A DNA stretch of 64,000 nucleotides from Epiperipatus broadwayi (lineage: Eukaryota; Onychophora; Udeonychophora; Euonychophora; Peripatidae), in contig JAQFVV010006215.1 in assembly GCA_028023455.1 (NCBI GenBank), positions 1,684,580-1,748,579 of the forward strand, read 5' to 3'. A model generated the notes under the pieces. It was not told where the DNA came from and did no database searches. It saw only the letters and a program-made list of their open reading frames with translations. Shown piece by piece: positions 1 through 12,933 of this stretch (positions are counted from its first letter, which is position 1; each line of letters starts with the position of its first letter). The translations under genes were made by a program, and so were the position numbers.

Positions 1-2380
1 GCTTATCAAGTGAACTAGATGTATCAAATACTTGGATCTTCACAACCATGCTGATATTTCAATATTTTTCCATTACACTGCCCTCAAGTAAGAGACTGAT
101 TTCTAATCATTTTTAAATGCTTATGGAAGGGTGAGTAATTATTGCATTGCAGAGATAATGCACTAGTGAATGTTTGTGTTATGGTTATGTTGAGATGAAT
201 GCAGTGTAAAATCCATAAATATGAAACTTTGAAGTTTATGAATATTAATAAAACTAAATGCAAATGCTTAATTTGATATAAGCAAAAGAAAAAAAAATAA
301 TGAAAGAGAAGATAATTTTTACCTAGTTTTCAATTATTATGTGGTATATGATGAAAAATAAAAGCAGCTCCCTATTTTATTGCCACCTAGTGTAAGCTAG
401 ATAAATCAGCAACTACTAGATGCATATAAAATTTCTATCTTTAGTAGTTCTGCATTTTCCCTTTATTAATGTGACGTGGGAGTCAAAGTTGGAAGGAATG
501 CATATATATATATATATTCAGAAGCCATCTTTAATTTCACTTCACCTATAAAGTTTAAAATTTGAAATTCAAATTAGCTTAAAGTTTTGAACCAATTACA
601 TAGATCTGAAACCAGTCTCAGTAATTATATATTTAGTAAAATAGATGTTTGCTTTTGCCTTATTGTTAAGTTAGGTGTTTGATTGTTTGTGGTGTCTAAC
701 TAAGGATAACTAGATACCAATTTATTGGCTATTAGTGAATAGTTATCTGGACTGGCATAGACTGAGAATATATTAAAAAATATTAAAATTAATTGGAATT
801 GTCAAGTTTTACATCCTTTATATTTGAATCTCAAGACGTAGATAGTTAAAGGGAATATACTACTGATCTGACAAAAAGACACTTACTATAAGAAATATAG
901 AGATATGTGTGCTCATAGATTGTTTTATACAGCCATGTAAAATCTTTAATATTTTATATTTTGCCTTTCATCATCTAGAGTTGACCCTATTCATTTAAAA
1001 GTGACTACTAATGAATTTTAATAAAATTTCATTAATGTTGCAGAATAAATGTTAATTAATCAAAAATATTAACAAGCTTACATCTAATATAATTTAATGT
1101 TCACATTTCTTAAAAATATATAACTAGTATAAAATATATTTATTAATTAATATAATTAGTAGATATGAAAATATATTTAAAATATTTCTAAAGATAGAGA
1201 TAATGAAAATATTTTTAATAAACAACTCATCATTTTTAACATATGAAAACATTATGTTAAATACAATTAATGCAATTCATAGCAAGTTTGGTGGAATTAA
1301 AAAACCCAAATTCACTGGATTCTTTCACAAAAAGTGCTTCTTTTTTTTTTGGCAGTTAGAAAAATTGCATTGAAATAATTGAATTCTCAGTCTGACACTT
1401 TTGAGTCAACTTCTGAATAACTATTTTTTTTAATAAAAAATGTTATTTTACAATTTTACTTCTGTATTAACATTCTCTAAATTTATTTTTCATTCATTAT
1501 GCTTTGATTTTTTTAGATGTAAGTCTGTCATCTCAGACTGTTTTTATGTATACAAGGATTTATAATAATACTTATAGAAAATATATTAATATTCTGATAC
1601 ATGTCCATATGCATTATCATGGTTGCTGTTTTTTTCTGAATCTGTATATAAATATATAAACCTTATGAATTAAATAAAACATAGAGAAAAAATAGGAACA
1701 TATTCTGATCTTTTAAAATTTGATAATAGAATCTACATGTGCTTGATATTCTTTCTTTTGTCTTTTTATTTTATAAACAAATTATATATGCATTGTGTAT
1801 ATATTAAAGGGAAAATTGTTCAAAGTCTTGTGTTAGTGGTATTTTACTCATAGTTATATCCTTGAACTATTTTCACCATCTATTTGAATGACTAAATTCT
1901 TACAGAAAAATTCAAATTTTATAATTATTTAAATACAATAAAAACTGTTAGTAGTAACCTATATGCTATTGTTAACAGTTAAATGTATTGAGATAAGTGT
2001 AAATATACTATGAATTTTTCCAAAAATATTTTGCATTCAAATAGATGAAAATAGTTCAACATAGAACTACAAATTCAATTGAAGATTTACATGAGTAGTA
2101 ATATATTTTTGATTTATCCATGTATATATTGACATTGCTTATTGATATTAGCATCTTATCAATGTTTCAGTAACATCACACAAGCTGCAATTTGGTAGTA
2201 AAGGTTATTGAAATTTCTAAACAGCCTTATTGCATTAATAAACATGACTATATTGTGAAACAATCTTTCATTTATAGAAAGAAATGGATGCCACATCCCC
2301 TTGATTGACTGACCTTTGATCTGTGATAATTCATGTCCCTGTTTTTTTTTTGGTGTTTCTTTCTAGATGTTTGTACTCCG
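1..2380. other. AT-rich DNA with no recognisable gene
   Basis: This stretch is very AT-rich, with short homopolymers and a small TA run near 504-515. I see no long open frame, no tRNA-like fold and no terminal repeats. If the terminal-exon candidate at 2401 is real, this would be intron or intergenic DNA upstream of it. Nothing further can be supported. Confidence 0.5.
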
Positions 2381-2386
2381 AATGTA

Positions 2387-2575
2387 TTTTTCTTTTTCAG
2401 ATGCCTGTAATACCTAATCTATTGGACAAGGCGGTTGTATTGCTTTGAACCATGGCCCAGTTGTAGAATATAAATGTATCATTGTAGCCTCTATTGCCCA
2501 TTGATGCAGGTGACAGATTATGGCCCCTGCATAGGTGGATCATACTTTAGTGACTTAATAAAGTTGCTTTGAAAC
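2387..2575 (+). other. Possible terminal exon with poly(A) signal
   Basis: A pyrimidine tract ending in TTTTTCAG (to 2400) looks like a 3' splice acceptor. A second acceptor-like TTTCTTTCTAG lies at about 2365. The downstream 160 bases are less AT-rich than their surroundings and lead to AATAAA at 2557-2562. In the frame beginning at 2401 the sequence reads MPVIPNLLDKAVVLL and stops at 2448, which would leave a short 3' UTR. This is the pattern of a last exon of a plus-strand gene whose earlier exons lie upstream or outside the window. It could also be the 3' end of an old retroposed copy, because a similar AATAAAGTT-x-CTTTTGAAA ending appears near 21710 and 35078. No protein family is recognised. 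Confidence 0.25.
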
Positions 2576-2599
2576 AGTCATAAATTTAAAAATATCAAT

Positions 2600-3360
2600 G
2601 TATTGTAATTGACCTAAATGTGAATAAATTTGATTTTGAAAATAAAAACTGCCATCAACTTCAAATTTCATTTTATCATTTATCACTGTTTGTTGTTTCT
2701 ATTTCAGAAACACTATAAGGTTTTTTTTTAGATAAAAAAACTACTTTCGGCTTGAATAATTTGCATGAGATATACTGTATGAAAGATTGTTAAATTGAAA
2801 TATGACTTCTCCTTTACAGTTGAATCTTTTCACTTCATGTTATATTTTATTGGGCAACAAAATATCTCAATCACAAATTTGATAAAATTAAAATCAGATA
2901 TTTAAAACATTTAAACAGCTTGCTGGTTTTTCATCATTTCTGCAACATACCTGAATGATCTTCCCTGACAAACAATCACTTATGTAATTGGGCTGATATT
3001 AACAGGCAAATCTTTACATAGATGGTTCTAAAATATGTATGCACATACTAAAAAATGCAATATTTGATCATCATTGCATGTTTAATATTTTTTCATTGTT
3101 TTAAAGATTATACCAAATTAATACAGATTCAAAATAGTAACCATAACAATTTAAATGTGATTTAATGGTTTACACATATTAAGACATTTATGTGTATAGT
3201 GGCTGAAATCAATAGCCATCTTAAACTTTTAGTTTAGTGCCAATTAATTCCATGGCAAGAAGAGAATTTTGTGATTCAAAGTATTATATCAATAATGTTA
3301 TACTTTGAAAACAAATTACAGAAAGAAAATATATGCATTATTGATCAATATTTGATCTAT
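2600..3360. other. AT-rich intergenic DNA, nothing seen
   Basis: No open frame, repeat boundary or RNA fold was recognised in this interval. It ends at the target duplication of the SINE at 3376. Confidence 0.5.
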
Positions 3361-3497
3361 AAATCTAACCATATGTCAAGCGTTGCTAGACGAGAGGTCA
3401 TCGCTGCTGCCTTGCAAGCAAGTAGTTGGTTGCAGACGGTTGTGGGTTCGCGTCCCGGTCGATGCTATGACATATGAAAGAAAAATCTAACCATATG
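3361..3497 (+). mobile_element. tRNA-derived SINE with 15-bp target duplication
   Basis: The element proper runs from about 3376 to 3482. It is bounded by the direct repeat AAATCTAACCATATG at 3361-3375 and 3483-3497, a perfect 15-bp target-site duplication that shows reverse-transcription-mediated insertion. The body is a tRNA-like unit with a GCGTTG start, an A-box-like AGACGAGAGGTCA, an anticodon-like CTTGCAAGCA and a B-box-like GTGGGTTCGCGTCCC. It ends in GATGC-TATGACATATG and a few A residues. It belongs to the same subfamily as the minus-strand copy at 19724-19833. The length of about 107 bp is short for a SINE, so the element consists of little more than the tRNA head and a tail of about 12 bp. 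An overlapping 68-codon open frame has no sign of being coding. Confidence 0.8.
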
Positions 3498-3499
3498 AC

Positions 3500-4400
3500 A
3501 CAACATTCTATAAAAATAATAATTGTTTTATACAGGTACCACAACTCCAGGGATTGACTGTTTATATACATGTAAACTAAATAAATACACACACATATAT
3601 AAAACATCTTTCATTTGCTGAACCCAATCAGGAAAAACATGAGATTACAGATGTCACCAATATATTTGAGCAATTGAATCAAAGTAAAGCTAAGACAAAA
3701 TCAACAATGAAAGAAAATTTAATTAATATTATTAATAGACAATAACAATGCACATACAAAATGATTATCTATAAAATGTTTTATAAACAGAATAAATCAT
3801 CATTTTAATATAAGATTAAGTGGTAGTATTAGTTAAACTATATACTCCATCAAATTACTTATTTTGAAAAATTAGCCTAATTCTTAAAATATATGTATAC
3901 TGTAATGATATATAAATATGCCGTTACATTATTTTAAAATAAAAACTTAAGTTCGCGAATAAAAATAAATTTATTAAAAATCTAAAAGATAAAAAAAAAT
4001 TAAAGAGTTGTTAAACGTATATATATTCACACAGATGCAAAACTTTAAAAATAGTTTTTTTTTAATAAATGAAAAAAGTGTTTGAACGTATATTTTTGTA
4101 AAAAGATTTATATATTTTTGTAAATGGAAATTATTGTTTTATAAATTAATTGAAAAGCAAACTAACCCTTGGGGCACTTAAAATAAATGAAATATAGATA
4201 AGAGAATAAAAAGAATTAGCTTGTCCAATATTGTAGCAGCAAGTAAAGGCCTGGACCATAACGAAAAAATGGAAGTGCCGTTTTTGTTTGTGAAATCCGT
4301 AGGAGGATTATAAAAGGAAAACAATTCAAATTAAGACAGTTTTTTCGGACAGTTCCAACTTGATTTTGTGAGAAGAATGATAAGACGCACTTGTCATTCT
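3500..4400. other. AT-rich DNA, nothing recognised
   Basis: This is low-complexity AT-rich sequence with A and T runs. The open frames inside it are short and show no coding character. Confidence 0.45.
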
Positions 4401-4441
4401 CTCTCACTTATTTTAAAAAATGAAATGACTGTGATACCAGA

Positions 4442-4535
4442 ATGGAACCAGCTAAGGCTACCTCCAGAATATCAGACCGGTCTTCCATGAAAGTCTTCGT
4501 GGGAATTGCCAACAGGAACCAGGAGCTCTTTTACT
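4442..4535 (+). CDS. Candidate first coding exon, unknown protein (partial)
   Basis: From ATG at 4442 the frame stays open for 31 codons and includes SSMKVFVGIANRNQELFY. It then meets TACT|GTAAGC, a good match to a 5' splice donor with GT at 4536. If not spliced, the frame stops five codons later. The segment is clearly richer in G and C than the AT-rich DNA on both sides, and codon choice looks unbiased by A/T runs. No matching downstream exon was located, no domain is recognised, and a core promoter cannot be identified. It could instead be the edge of an old repeat. Confidence 0.25.
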
Positions 4536-4559
4536 GTAAGCAATTGAACTGAACAATTT

Positions 4560-6400
4560 TAAAATCTGAAGTAATTAAGAACTTTAAAGATTTGATCAGT
4601 TAATCTAAATTTTAAAAAAGGAACTTTTCTCTGACTTATGTTTCAAATTAATTATAAATGTTTAATTTTTACATATTTGTTTGCTAAAAATCATTTCCAT
4701 TTTTTTTTAATTATTATTTTTATTTGTATTAATATTTATCATTTAAATTATTAAATGCATTAAATTTCAATTGGGCATAGACGCTTGCATGGATTCGTTC
4801 ACGTTTAATTACATTTTTGTTTTCATATATGATTAAAATATATAGACATTCGATAAATAATGATATCTTACGGTGAATATCTAAAATGTATTTATTTGGA
4901 TGTCTTTTTAGTTATTGGTGTTAATGCGGCATCTTATGATGAATGCCATTGGGTTTCTTGTGAATTCCCTCATGCAATTACATCAATGACTTTATATTTT
5001 GATCATTTATGTTTATTTTGAAATGTTTTTGAGCATGGAATCTGTGTAGTCGATGTATGCTCAACATTAAAAAACAAACTTCTATAAATCCATCTGTGCA
5101 AATTTAAATAAATGTTAAATTTAAGTCGGGCATGAATGGCCATATAGATTTGTAAAGTTATATTAAGGGAGGGTAATCTTAGGTTATCCATTTCGTAGTT
5201 GAATTAGGTCAATGGATTGGATATATTGGTGTAATTAGTAGATGTAGTACGAGGTTCGCTATGGGCAGAATCGCTGTATACAAAGCACAAAACGTTTTTG
5301 TCTATGGATGGGATTGTAAGTTGGAAAAAAGGACCGCGGCCCCTTCCTATGGAGTTTTTATTTTATTGTTTTTCTTGCCATACAGATGTAACATTCCTGT
5401 ATTGGACAAGAGTCAATGTCTTCTCTAACTATACTGTTCAGATGTCCATTCCTGACAGTATAGTATGTGCTGTTGTATTTTCATGCTACATTGAGTACAT
5501 CAATGTATCAGATGGATTGATGCCGGTTTGACTGTGAACTTTTGGCCTAAGGTTAAATAAGCTATATTTTCTTTTCAAATGCAAATCTATGTAGTTTATT
5601 CATACGCGACAATCTTAAAATAAATATAAATTTCATCTGTGTAGATGATTTAAAAGTTTAAAATAATAATTTAAATTAAAAGTTATATTAAAATCTAAAA
5701 TAATGTTATTCCTCAAATTTAAAATGATTCAAAATTTATATGTGCGTAAATAAATGTTTGTGTGTTAATTACTGGCAGTGGCTTATTTTATTCTTTTTTT
5801 ATATATTCTTAGATAAGAATTTATTATAAAATATAAATCTCTGCTATTCCACTGAGCTAGTGACAATGGGCTAACGACCAGAATCAAACAATATACATTT
5901 TTTTTAACTTACGTATCTGCCTACTATATAAATTTTTCTAGGTTCAAATGCCTAGATGGCGCCCTTGTAGTGCAGATTACATTAAGTCTCCTCTCCGGAT
6001 CGTTATAATACATACCTACAGAGGTCCCTAGTGACGATTTTTTCAGACGCTCATTGCTAAGGTTTACAGCCTTGTTAAAACTATTACTGAAATAATAGTG
6101 AGCGTTTAATAAAATTTATAATTACTGAAATAAATAAATATGTAATACAAAAATTTGTTTTAAATGTATTTTGTCCAGGATTAAAATAAATTATTTGATG
6201 AATAATTAACAAAATAAGATAACTTTAGAAAAATGATATTTTAAAATCATTATAAAAAATATAAAGTATAAAACTCTTTTCTAGCCTAAGCTTTTGAATG
6301 AATAACAATCAACATGTTTAAACAATTAATAAGTAATAACACTTAAATTCAAGATTCAGTCTTTATATAACATTTACTTTCTTGTTACAAATATAAAGAT
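4560..6400. other. Unassigned AT-rich DNA with scattered higher-GC patches
   Basis: Patches at about 4920-5540 and 5930-6110 are more complex than the surrounding DNA. One includes GGACCGCGGCCCC at about 5330. They have no frame longer than 77 codons and no recognisable family. They may be decayed repeats. A short CTAGCTCAGTGGA motif on the minus strand near 5850 resembles a tRNA D-arm, but no full tRNA fold follows. Confidence 0.35.
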
Positions 6401-6412
6401 AAATTCAGTACA

Positions 6413-6500
6413 GCATTGGTGGCCTAGCGGTTAGCATAGCTGCCTTCCAAGCAGTTGGCCCGGGTTCACTTCCTGGTCAACGCTTTGACATATAAAAAAA
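6413..6500 (+). mobile_element. tRNA-Gly-like SINE or tRNA pseudogene
   Basis: Bases 6413-6483 form a nearly complete tRNA-Gly(UCC) sequence. The acceptor strand GCATTGG pairs with TCAACGC with one mismatch and one G-T pair. The D-arm includes AGCGGTTAGC, the anticodon arm is CTGC-CTTCCAA-GCAG, and the T-arm CCGGG-TTCACTT-CCTGG pairs apart from one G-T. The T-loop has C where a conserved A is expected, and the D-arm has drifted, so a functional tRNA is unlikely. It is followed by TTTGACATAT and an A-rich run, the same tail carried by the SINEs at 3376 and 19724. That points to a SINE family member with a different head. I could not identify a clear target duplication. Confidence 0.65.
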
Positions 6501-7326
6501 AAATTAAAATGAATCCCAATATTTATTTATTTTTCTTCAAATATTTTACATTTTGTAATTTAAATGGATAGGACAACCTTGTAGAATTGTTTGTGACTTG
6601 TAATTAACTAATAAAAGTTTATATTCTGTAAAAACTTTTATGGCTTATAAAGTAGTTAGGCAATAATGGTAGACATAAAACTTGGTAACTTCTAAAATTT
6701 TTAATAGATAAAATTTTATTCAGCTTTAATTCACATTTCAGTGATGATTCTTTGTTTAGCAATTGTGAAATAGATAGAAAGCAGTGATCTAAAAGATTAA
6801 TTTTAGCTGATTTACAGGCATGAACTGATCTTCGAAACTGTATAGCTCGGGTAAATATTGATAAACAAACTGTCTTCATTACTTTAGTAGAACTCCAGCT
6901 TTTAACTTTTAATAACAGAACTAGCTGTTAAATTAAACTCTTTTATAAAGTTCTAAATTTCTTATCAAATAGCACAGAAAATAATAATCTTTCATATTTC
7001 TTTATTAAAAAATTAATCTTTTAGCAACATTAAATTTCATAATATAATTAACTCAGAAATTTGGCATCATAGTACATTCATAGATTTCATTTACAAAACA
7101 TGTTTTTCAGTATGTTAATCTAATTTATAGCAATTACAATAATAAAACCATACTTTGTCAGTAATATATATTAAAAATATTGATGTACATAAATATACAT
7201 ATAGGTATTATTACAAGTTCTTGCACATATATATATATAATTTAATAATTTTAACAGATGTAAAATTGTGTTGTTTTTAAATAAAATTATAAACAGAAAT
7301 TCCCACATAGTAATATATATATATAT
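6500..7326. other. AT-rich DNA, nothing recognised
   Basis: Low-complexity AT-rich sequence that ends in a TA run at about 7311-7326. It abuts the TGTAACGGG boundary of the next element. Confidence 0.45.
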
Positions 7327-10220
7327 TGTAACGGGATGGGGTGGGTGAATAAATAGAATAAAATAGAAATGAATCTGAGGTGATAAAAATCATCATCACT
7401 CCCAGTTCAATAATATTTCAATAATTTACAGAGTATAATAAGTCAGATATTTAATAATAAAATGAGATTAGAGAATCTCTGAGAACATTGAGAGATCAGC
7501 CAGCTAACTCAGAAGAGCAATTACAAGCATAATTAACCACCAGCATTATCATTTAAAAAAAATAAGTACAAGTAAATACTTGAGAGAAATAACCAACCAT
7601 CATCATCATTGATGGGAATAAACAAATTAGTACAATAAATCAAAAGTCAATCTTGTGACTGGATTGAAAATGGATCTTCTTAAGACCAGGCTAACAATTG
7701 AGCCTTTGTCAGCTTGGGCAATTATATAAACATAACTTGGATGCACCAGCTTAGTGCCCATCCATTAAAATACACAATAATCAGAAATCAAAACAATAAT
7801 GCTGGGATATTTAAAACATGCTGATCATCATCAATGTTCTGGCCACTTAGTACCATTAATGTACTGGCCAACTAAAACTTAAATTTTTAACAAGACTAAA
7901 GTAAAATAAAAAAATAATAGTGCATGAGCTTTAAAGAGTAGCCTCTTTTGCGCCAACCAGGATGATGATTGATCATCTCTAGATGCCCCAAAGCACTAAG
8001 TACACATCCCATTTATCCGTGTCCGAATCTAGCTCAGAGAACACAAGATCTATTACTATATGTGACCAAGAGATGATGGAAACCATTTTTAACAATTAAA
8101 TACAGGTTTATTAATAACAAAAAAAATAATTAAGTTCTTATAAGGGTTCTGATTTTGAAAAGTATACAATAATAAAAATCATTACACTGTAATTTACAAT
8201 ATTACTACAAAATTCAAGTTATTACATCAATTTACATAATTACTATTCAATATTTAAATCATTACATTGATTTACGTATATGTGCGCACAGACGTGCAAT
8301 TTATAATATACAATTAATATTCACTAACAAAAAAAAATTAAATTGTACATATATCTTATAATTGACAAGCATTGGTATCTGCAATACAATTGACAGATAT
8401 ATGCATACATACATGTGTGTGATTTCTGAACATATTTAATTTTTACATAAAAATAATACATGATTAAGCTTTTAAATTGTTTTAAATAATACCAATACTT
8501 ATGCTAGGTTTACTACAACATGTATAATAAATAGCAATACTTTTATAATTAATAATTTCATAAAATTTACATACTTGTTATGATAATAAAAGTTATTTTC
8601 ATAATTATTCGTTGTTGAAAATGTATAAATTGCTTTTCTTATTTTATAGTAAGTTCCACTCTTTATCGATTAGTTTCTTAAAAGAAATAAATACTATCAA
8701 TTTTTTTTAAAACAAAGTTATTTGCTTGTTTGCTTCACTTTTACAATGTCTCTTTTTAATAAATGAAAGATAATATCATTTTATAGAGTCCAAAAAATAT
8801 ATAAATTTTAAAATGTCTTTCTGCTTTATTAGATAATGCTGATGAAGTAGGCAAGGTGAGAGAGTAAAAGTGAATATGTGAACAGCAGCTCCCCATGCCA
8901 TGATAAGTAGATAGCCAAGCATGGACTATCAAACACACAATGTTCTATGATGTCGCAAGAAAATACCTCATTTTTAAGCACTGCCCCTTCTAAGTACCCA
9001 AACAGATCATCCTCAAAGAGTAGTATCCAGAAAAAAAAATTAAAAGGCACTGCACCAACCCTGCTCATCTCTGTGAGACTTAGGGATATAAAAGATCTAT
9101 TCATGAGACCAAGACCTATTCATGAGGCCTGTATATATTTACCACTGGGCTACTCTGGGATCTCTAGGTCTAGACAGTGTCAAGCCTATATTTTCTAGCA
9201 TCATGAACACATTGTATCCAGAAAGCCCAGCTCAACTATACACCCACCATAAGCATAAAAGTACAAATTCACGCATCACTTTCATTTTACTAAAGAAATT
9301 ATTTAAAAATTCATTATTATATATAACTCTACTCATCACAGCTGTAAATATGTTTATCTGGGCTTCTCTGCCTTTAGATAGTCAGCATATATATAATTAT
9401 TTATTTAGCAAGCTAGTTCTTTGGTCCATTAGAAAAATATAATCCATGTTTGTTGTCATCATCAGGTAAAAGTGTGCAATCCATGTAAAATCTTAATCTG
9501 TAGTTGGTCTCTTTCTATCTAGGGTTATTCCAGGCAAGCAGCTGTCTTAGTTTGTTAGATTTCAGGCTATGAATTTCAGCATAAAAAGTGGGTCATTTTT
9601 TCTGTGTAAATTCAAACTCCTAAGGAAAACAGTCTACTATCTTGCCTTCAGCTACATCAGTTTATGGTAACTGGACTTCCAACTCTCTGCTACAGCCAAC
9701 AATAAACTGCAGCTATCCATTTTGGTCAGCTAATTGCTGCCACTTAAAAATCTTTAGTAGCCCAAGCTCTTCTGTTCAACTGTTACAAAACTACAATCCA
9801 AACTGTTCTCTTCAAAAATCACTATCCAGACTGCTCTTTTCAAAAATCATTACCCAGACTGATATTTTTTATCAACCCTTTTTATAAAATCATCTGAGGT
9901 GATAACAACACTTTGATGAAAAACAGAGTTTTTATTTTTAGCTCTCTAATCCCTTTGAAAACATATGTTTTAATTAATTAAAAAATTTTGAAAACAATAT
10001 TGTGTTTTTACATTTCACAATCAGAATAATGATAATAATAATAATACAATATTTATATTTGTTCAGACCTTTTAAAAGTTTAATTTATAAAACAATTTTT
10101 ATTTTAAATCATAGTTATTATTTAATCCTTTACTTATTATTTTATTTTAGGAAATATAAAAAAATATCTACAAAAATTTATTCTGTATTTATTTCTACTT
10201 TTCCTTTATTTTCCATATAT

Positions 10221-12933
10221 TGTAACAGTCAGAATTGTCTATCTTGCTAACACACTGCAGAATTCAAACCCCAGACATGAAACTGAACATTCTAGGAGGG
10301 GTTGCCTTCTAGATATACTAAGTTCGAATCTAAAGCCCAAATTTCACAGCGCCATCTACGTGACAACGCATCTGATGCCACTACTAGTATGACCTTTGAC
10401 CGGTGCCTGGTGGTCAGGGAGAAACAAAAGACTCTATACTAAAAGAAGTTTGGGTGGCTAATTAACGTCTATGGATTTACAAAAAAAATGCAGAAAATAT
10501 ATATATAGACCGAGAGAGTGATAGGAATCAAATAAAATAAGAGATCAAATTTAGTTTTAAATAATTTCACAAAATTTATTCATATGAATTATATATATAA
10601 TGCCACTGTCTGCTTATATGAGACAGGGACGCATATTAAATAATTGTTGGCATTATATTCCCACAACTGACAAAAGACTTTAAAACAATGTGATATATTC
10701 TATTCCTCAGGCTAATAGCATTACGATAATGGGCTTGACGAGATAGGAACATGTGCGAGGTGCTTTGAGTAATTATACAAGTTTAAGAAAATATTTGAAA
10801 ATTAAGTGTTCTAAAATATTTATTGATTTCGAGAATAGCACGGACTAAAGCTTACTAAGCAACAAAGTGTGAATGTGATCAAAGCATTTATTTGAGAATA
10901 ATAATAATAGAGTTGCATTGGGAGGTCAGTATTGCTGATAATGAATTTATTAAAGTTGGAGGGTGTGACACGTTTAAGTCACGGATGCTTTGTAAAATAA
11001 ATATAAAATAAAACAATATTGAATATCCGGAATGATTACGGAGGGCATATCGCCGCTAACCCGTAGGAAAGTATTTTATGAACAGCCGAAACTTAGCGAC
11101 TGGGTGACGATTGCGGTTAATTCCCAGGTGTGTCATTTGGGGACACACTCTGCCTGGAAACCGCAAAAAGGTGAAGAGAACGGCCTTAGCCATGTAAAGG
11201 ATCCTTGCAAAAATAAAACAAAGCGGTCTCAACAACCAATTCATTTACCAGCAATATGAGACGAGTGTATACAAAACATACTGAATGGGTTTTACTTGGA
11301 TTAAGAGAAATGCCCAATCAAATTCCCAGAAATTCATTTAAAAGGGTCCGCACATTCTCGACGTCAATGATGAACTTTGTAATTAAAGTAGAACACGGTA
11401 ATTAAAATAGGAAAATGCATGCTTGCGGGTTTGAAAAGTAAGTATAGATTTATATACGCAATCATGCATTAGGGGACACATTTAATCATTGACCTCGCAC
11501 ATACTCTCATATTAGATTAAAATCAATAACATGTAGATTTTAAACTATGTGATTATATTATATATTAAAGAAAAGAATCGCCCTCGAACGAGTGATTTGC
11601 AAGATAATAAAATTGGAAATTATTTAGAAATTTAAAATATGCCTTCATAGCGGCATCTTATTTTCAACAAAGGGAATAATTCACTCGGTCAAAGACGATT
11701 CTGACACATTATCATAATAAAATAACAGAAAGCTTAATAAATAGAAAATATTAACCCAAGGATAGAGAGCAAAATGTTGAGTATATTTAAACACGTTAAA
11801 GAAATACATAATGAAGTTATGTGAAATATAAGAAAAACAATTTTAAATAGCTATAGCATGTTAGTTATCACAAGAGCTCTTGGGTTAATTTAGGGTTACC
11901 TCTGGAGAAGCATTTTAGGTAGATTGATGGTCGGCAGGTTTTTATATAATTTAACAGCAAAATCTGGAAATGTTCATATTTTTGGCAGCAGCAGCAGTTC
12001 CGGGGTTCCTTATGTGATAGCTTCCGATGGTCTGGAGCAGCGGCTGGCTATTCCGAGGGGACATAGCCATCTTAACGCCTCTACTCTGTCATGTCAAGGT
12101 TAGCAAATTATTAGAATAGAACTCAGAATGATTTCTCTTAAAAACACAGAAGAATAAGAACAAAAGAAAATCCTCCTTTTTATAGTAGAATTTAACAATA
12201 GAACTGCCCTGGAGCATTACAAAAATATATCGGACTTATCAGCTGTAATTAAATCTATCCGAATGTCTAAAGGAATTCAACATTAATTAATTTCTTTTGT
12301 TAATTTCCCTGTTGACATTCGAATTACAAACTAGATTTAATTAAAAATTACTTTTATTAATTAAAGAAAACCTTAAGTGGACATCTGCTGTTTTTAGATA
12401 AACTTATATAATATTAACTAATTAAACCATTGTCCCTCATTTATTTTAAAGAAATATTTGGAATGACTTTTATTAAATTAAACGAAAATTATTTTACTTT
12501 TAACTTGCAATATTTGAATCTATTTACTAAACGAATATTTACTAAATGAATTTTATTTTAAATCAAAATATATTACGACGGTAATATATATTTGTAAATA
12601 GATTCAAACAAAATAACTTTAACAATTTATAATTTTGATATGTTTTAAAATGCATATCATAGTGTGTGCGCAATTACGACTTATATAACCTACTTTTTAA
12701 TAAATCAAAATTATGTGAACATATACATAATCTATAATCTTTTATTTATTTGGGAATGACTTATATATATAATACGAGCATTGTACTCGTGGTTTAAAAT
12801 TAGGCGGGATTTTCGGTATATAAGCGTATTGCAGACACACTACAATAGATTGGGGTTCAAACTAAGGTATGAGGGTAGGAAATAGGTAAGAAAAGGTAAA
12901 ACGAAGATCTGCAAAGCAGACCTTACTGTTTCA
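10221..12933 (-). mobile_element. Solo LTR, family 2 (2.7 kb), ATAT duplication
   Basis: The copy begins TGTAACAGTC and ends ACTGTTTCA. It is flanked by ATAT at 10217-10220 and again at 12934-12937. It aligns along its length, with many substitutions, with the LTR at 44886-47880. Shared modules include the GCTAACACACTGCAGAATTC start, a GGCAGCAGCAGCAG block and the terminal hairpin. No partner LTR or internal region is adjacent, so it is a solo LTR left after recombination. The strand is assigned by homology of its ends with the full element at 22098-29338, whose ORF lies on the minus strand. The terminal stem (12904-12924) has one A-C mismatch, consistent with ageing. Confidence 0.8.
12904..12924. 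repeat. LTR-terminal hairpin, family 2
   Basis: AAGATCTGC and GCAGACCTT form a 9-bp stem around a 3-base loop with one A-C mismatch, nine bases from the LTR end. The family 2 copy at 47851 has the perfect version. Confidence 0.7.

Noticed and set aside
5298-5531. 77-codon plus-strand frame near a GC-rich patch
   Set aside because: No domain, no splice or promoter context and no composition shift over its whole length. It is a length expected by chance in this amount of DNA.
5838-5890. tRNA-like D-arm motif CTAGCTCAGTGGA on the minus strand
   Set aside because: No anticodon arm or T-arm follows at the right spacing, so neither a tRNA nor a SINE can be supported.
6413-6483. Functional tRNA-Gly gene
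   Set aside because: The T-loop has lost a conserved A, the D-arm has drifted, and the copy is followed by the SINE tail shared with other insertions.
9122-10250. Several 80-106 codon plus-strand frames
   Set aside because: They lie inside the LTR-like element at 7327-12991, are not contiguous, and show no recognisable protein.
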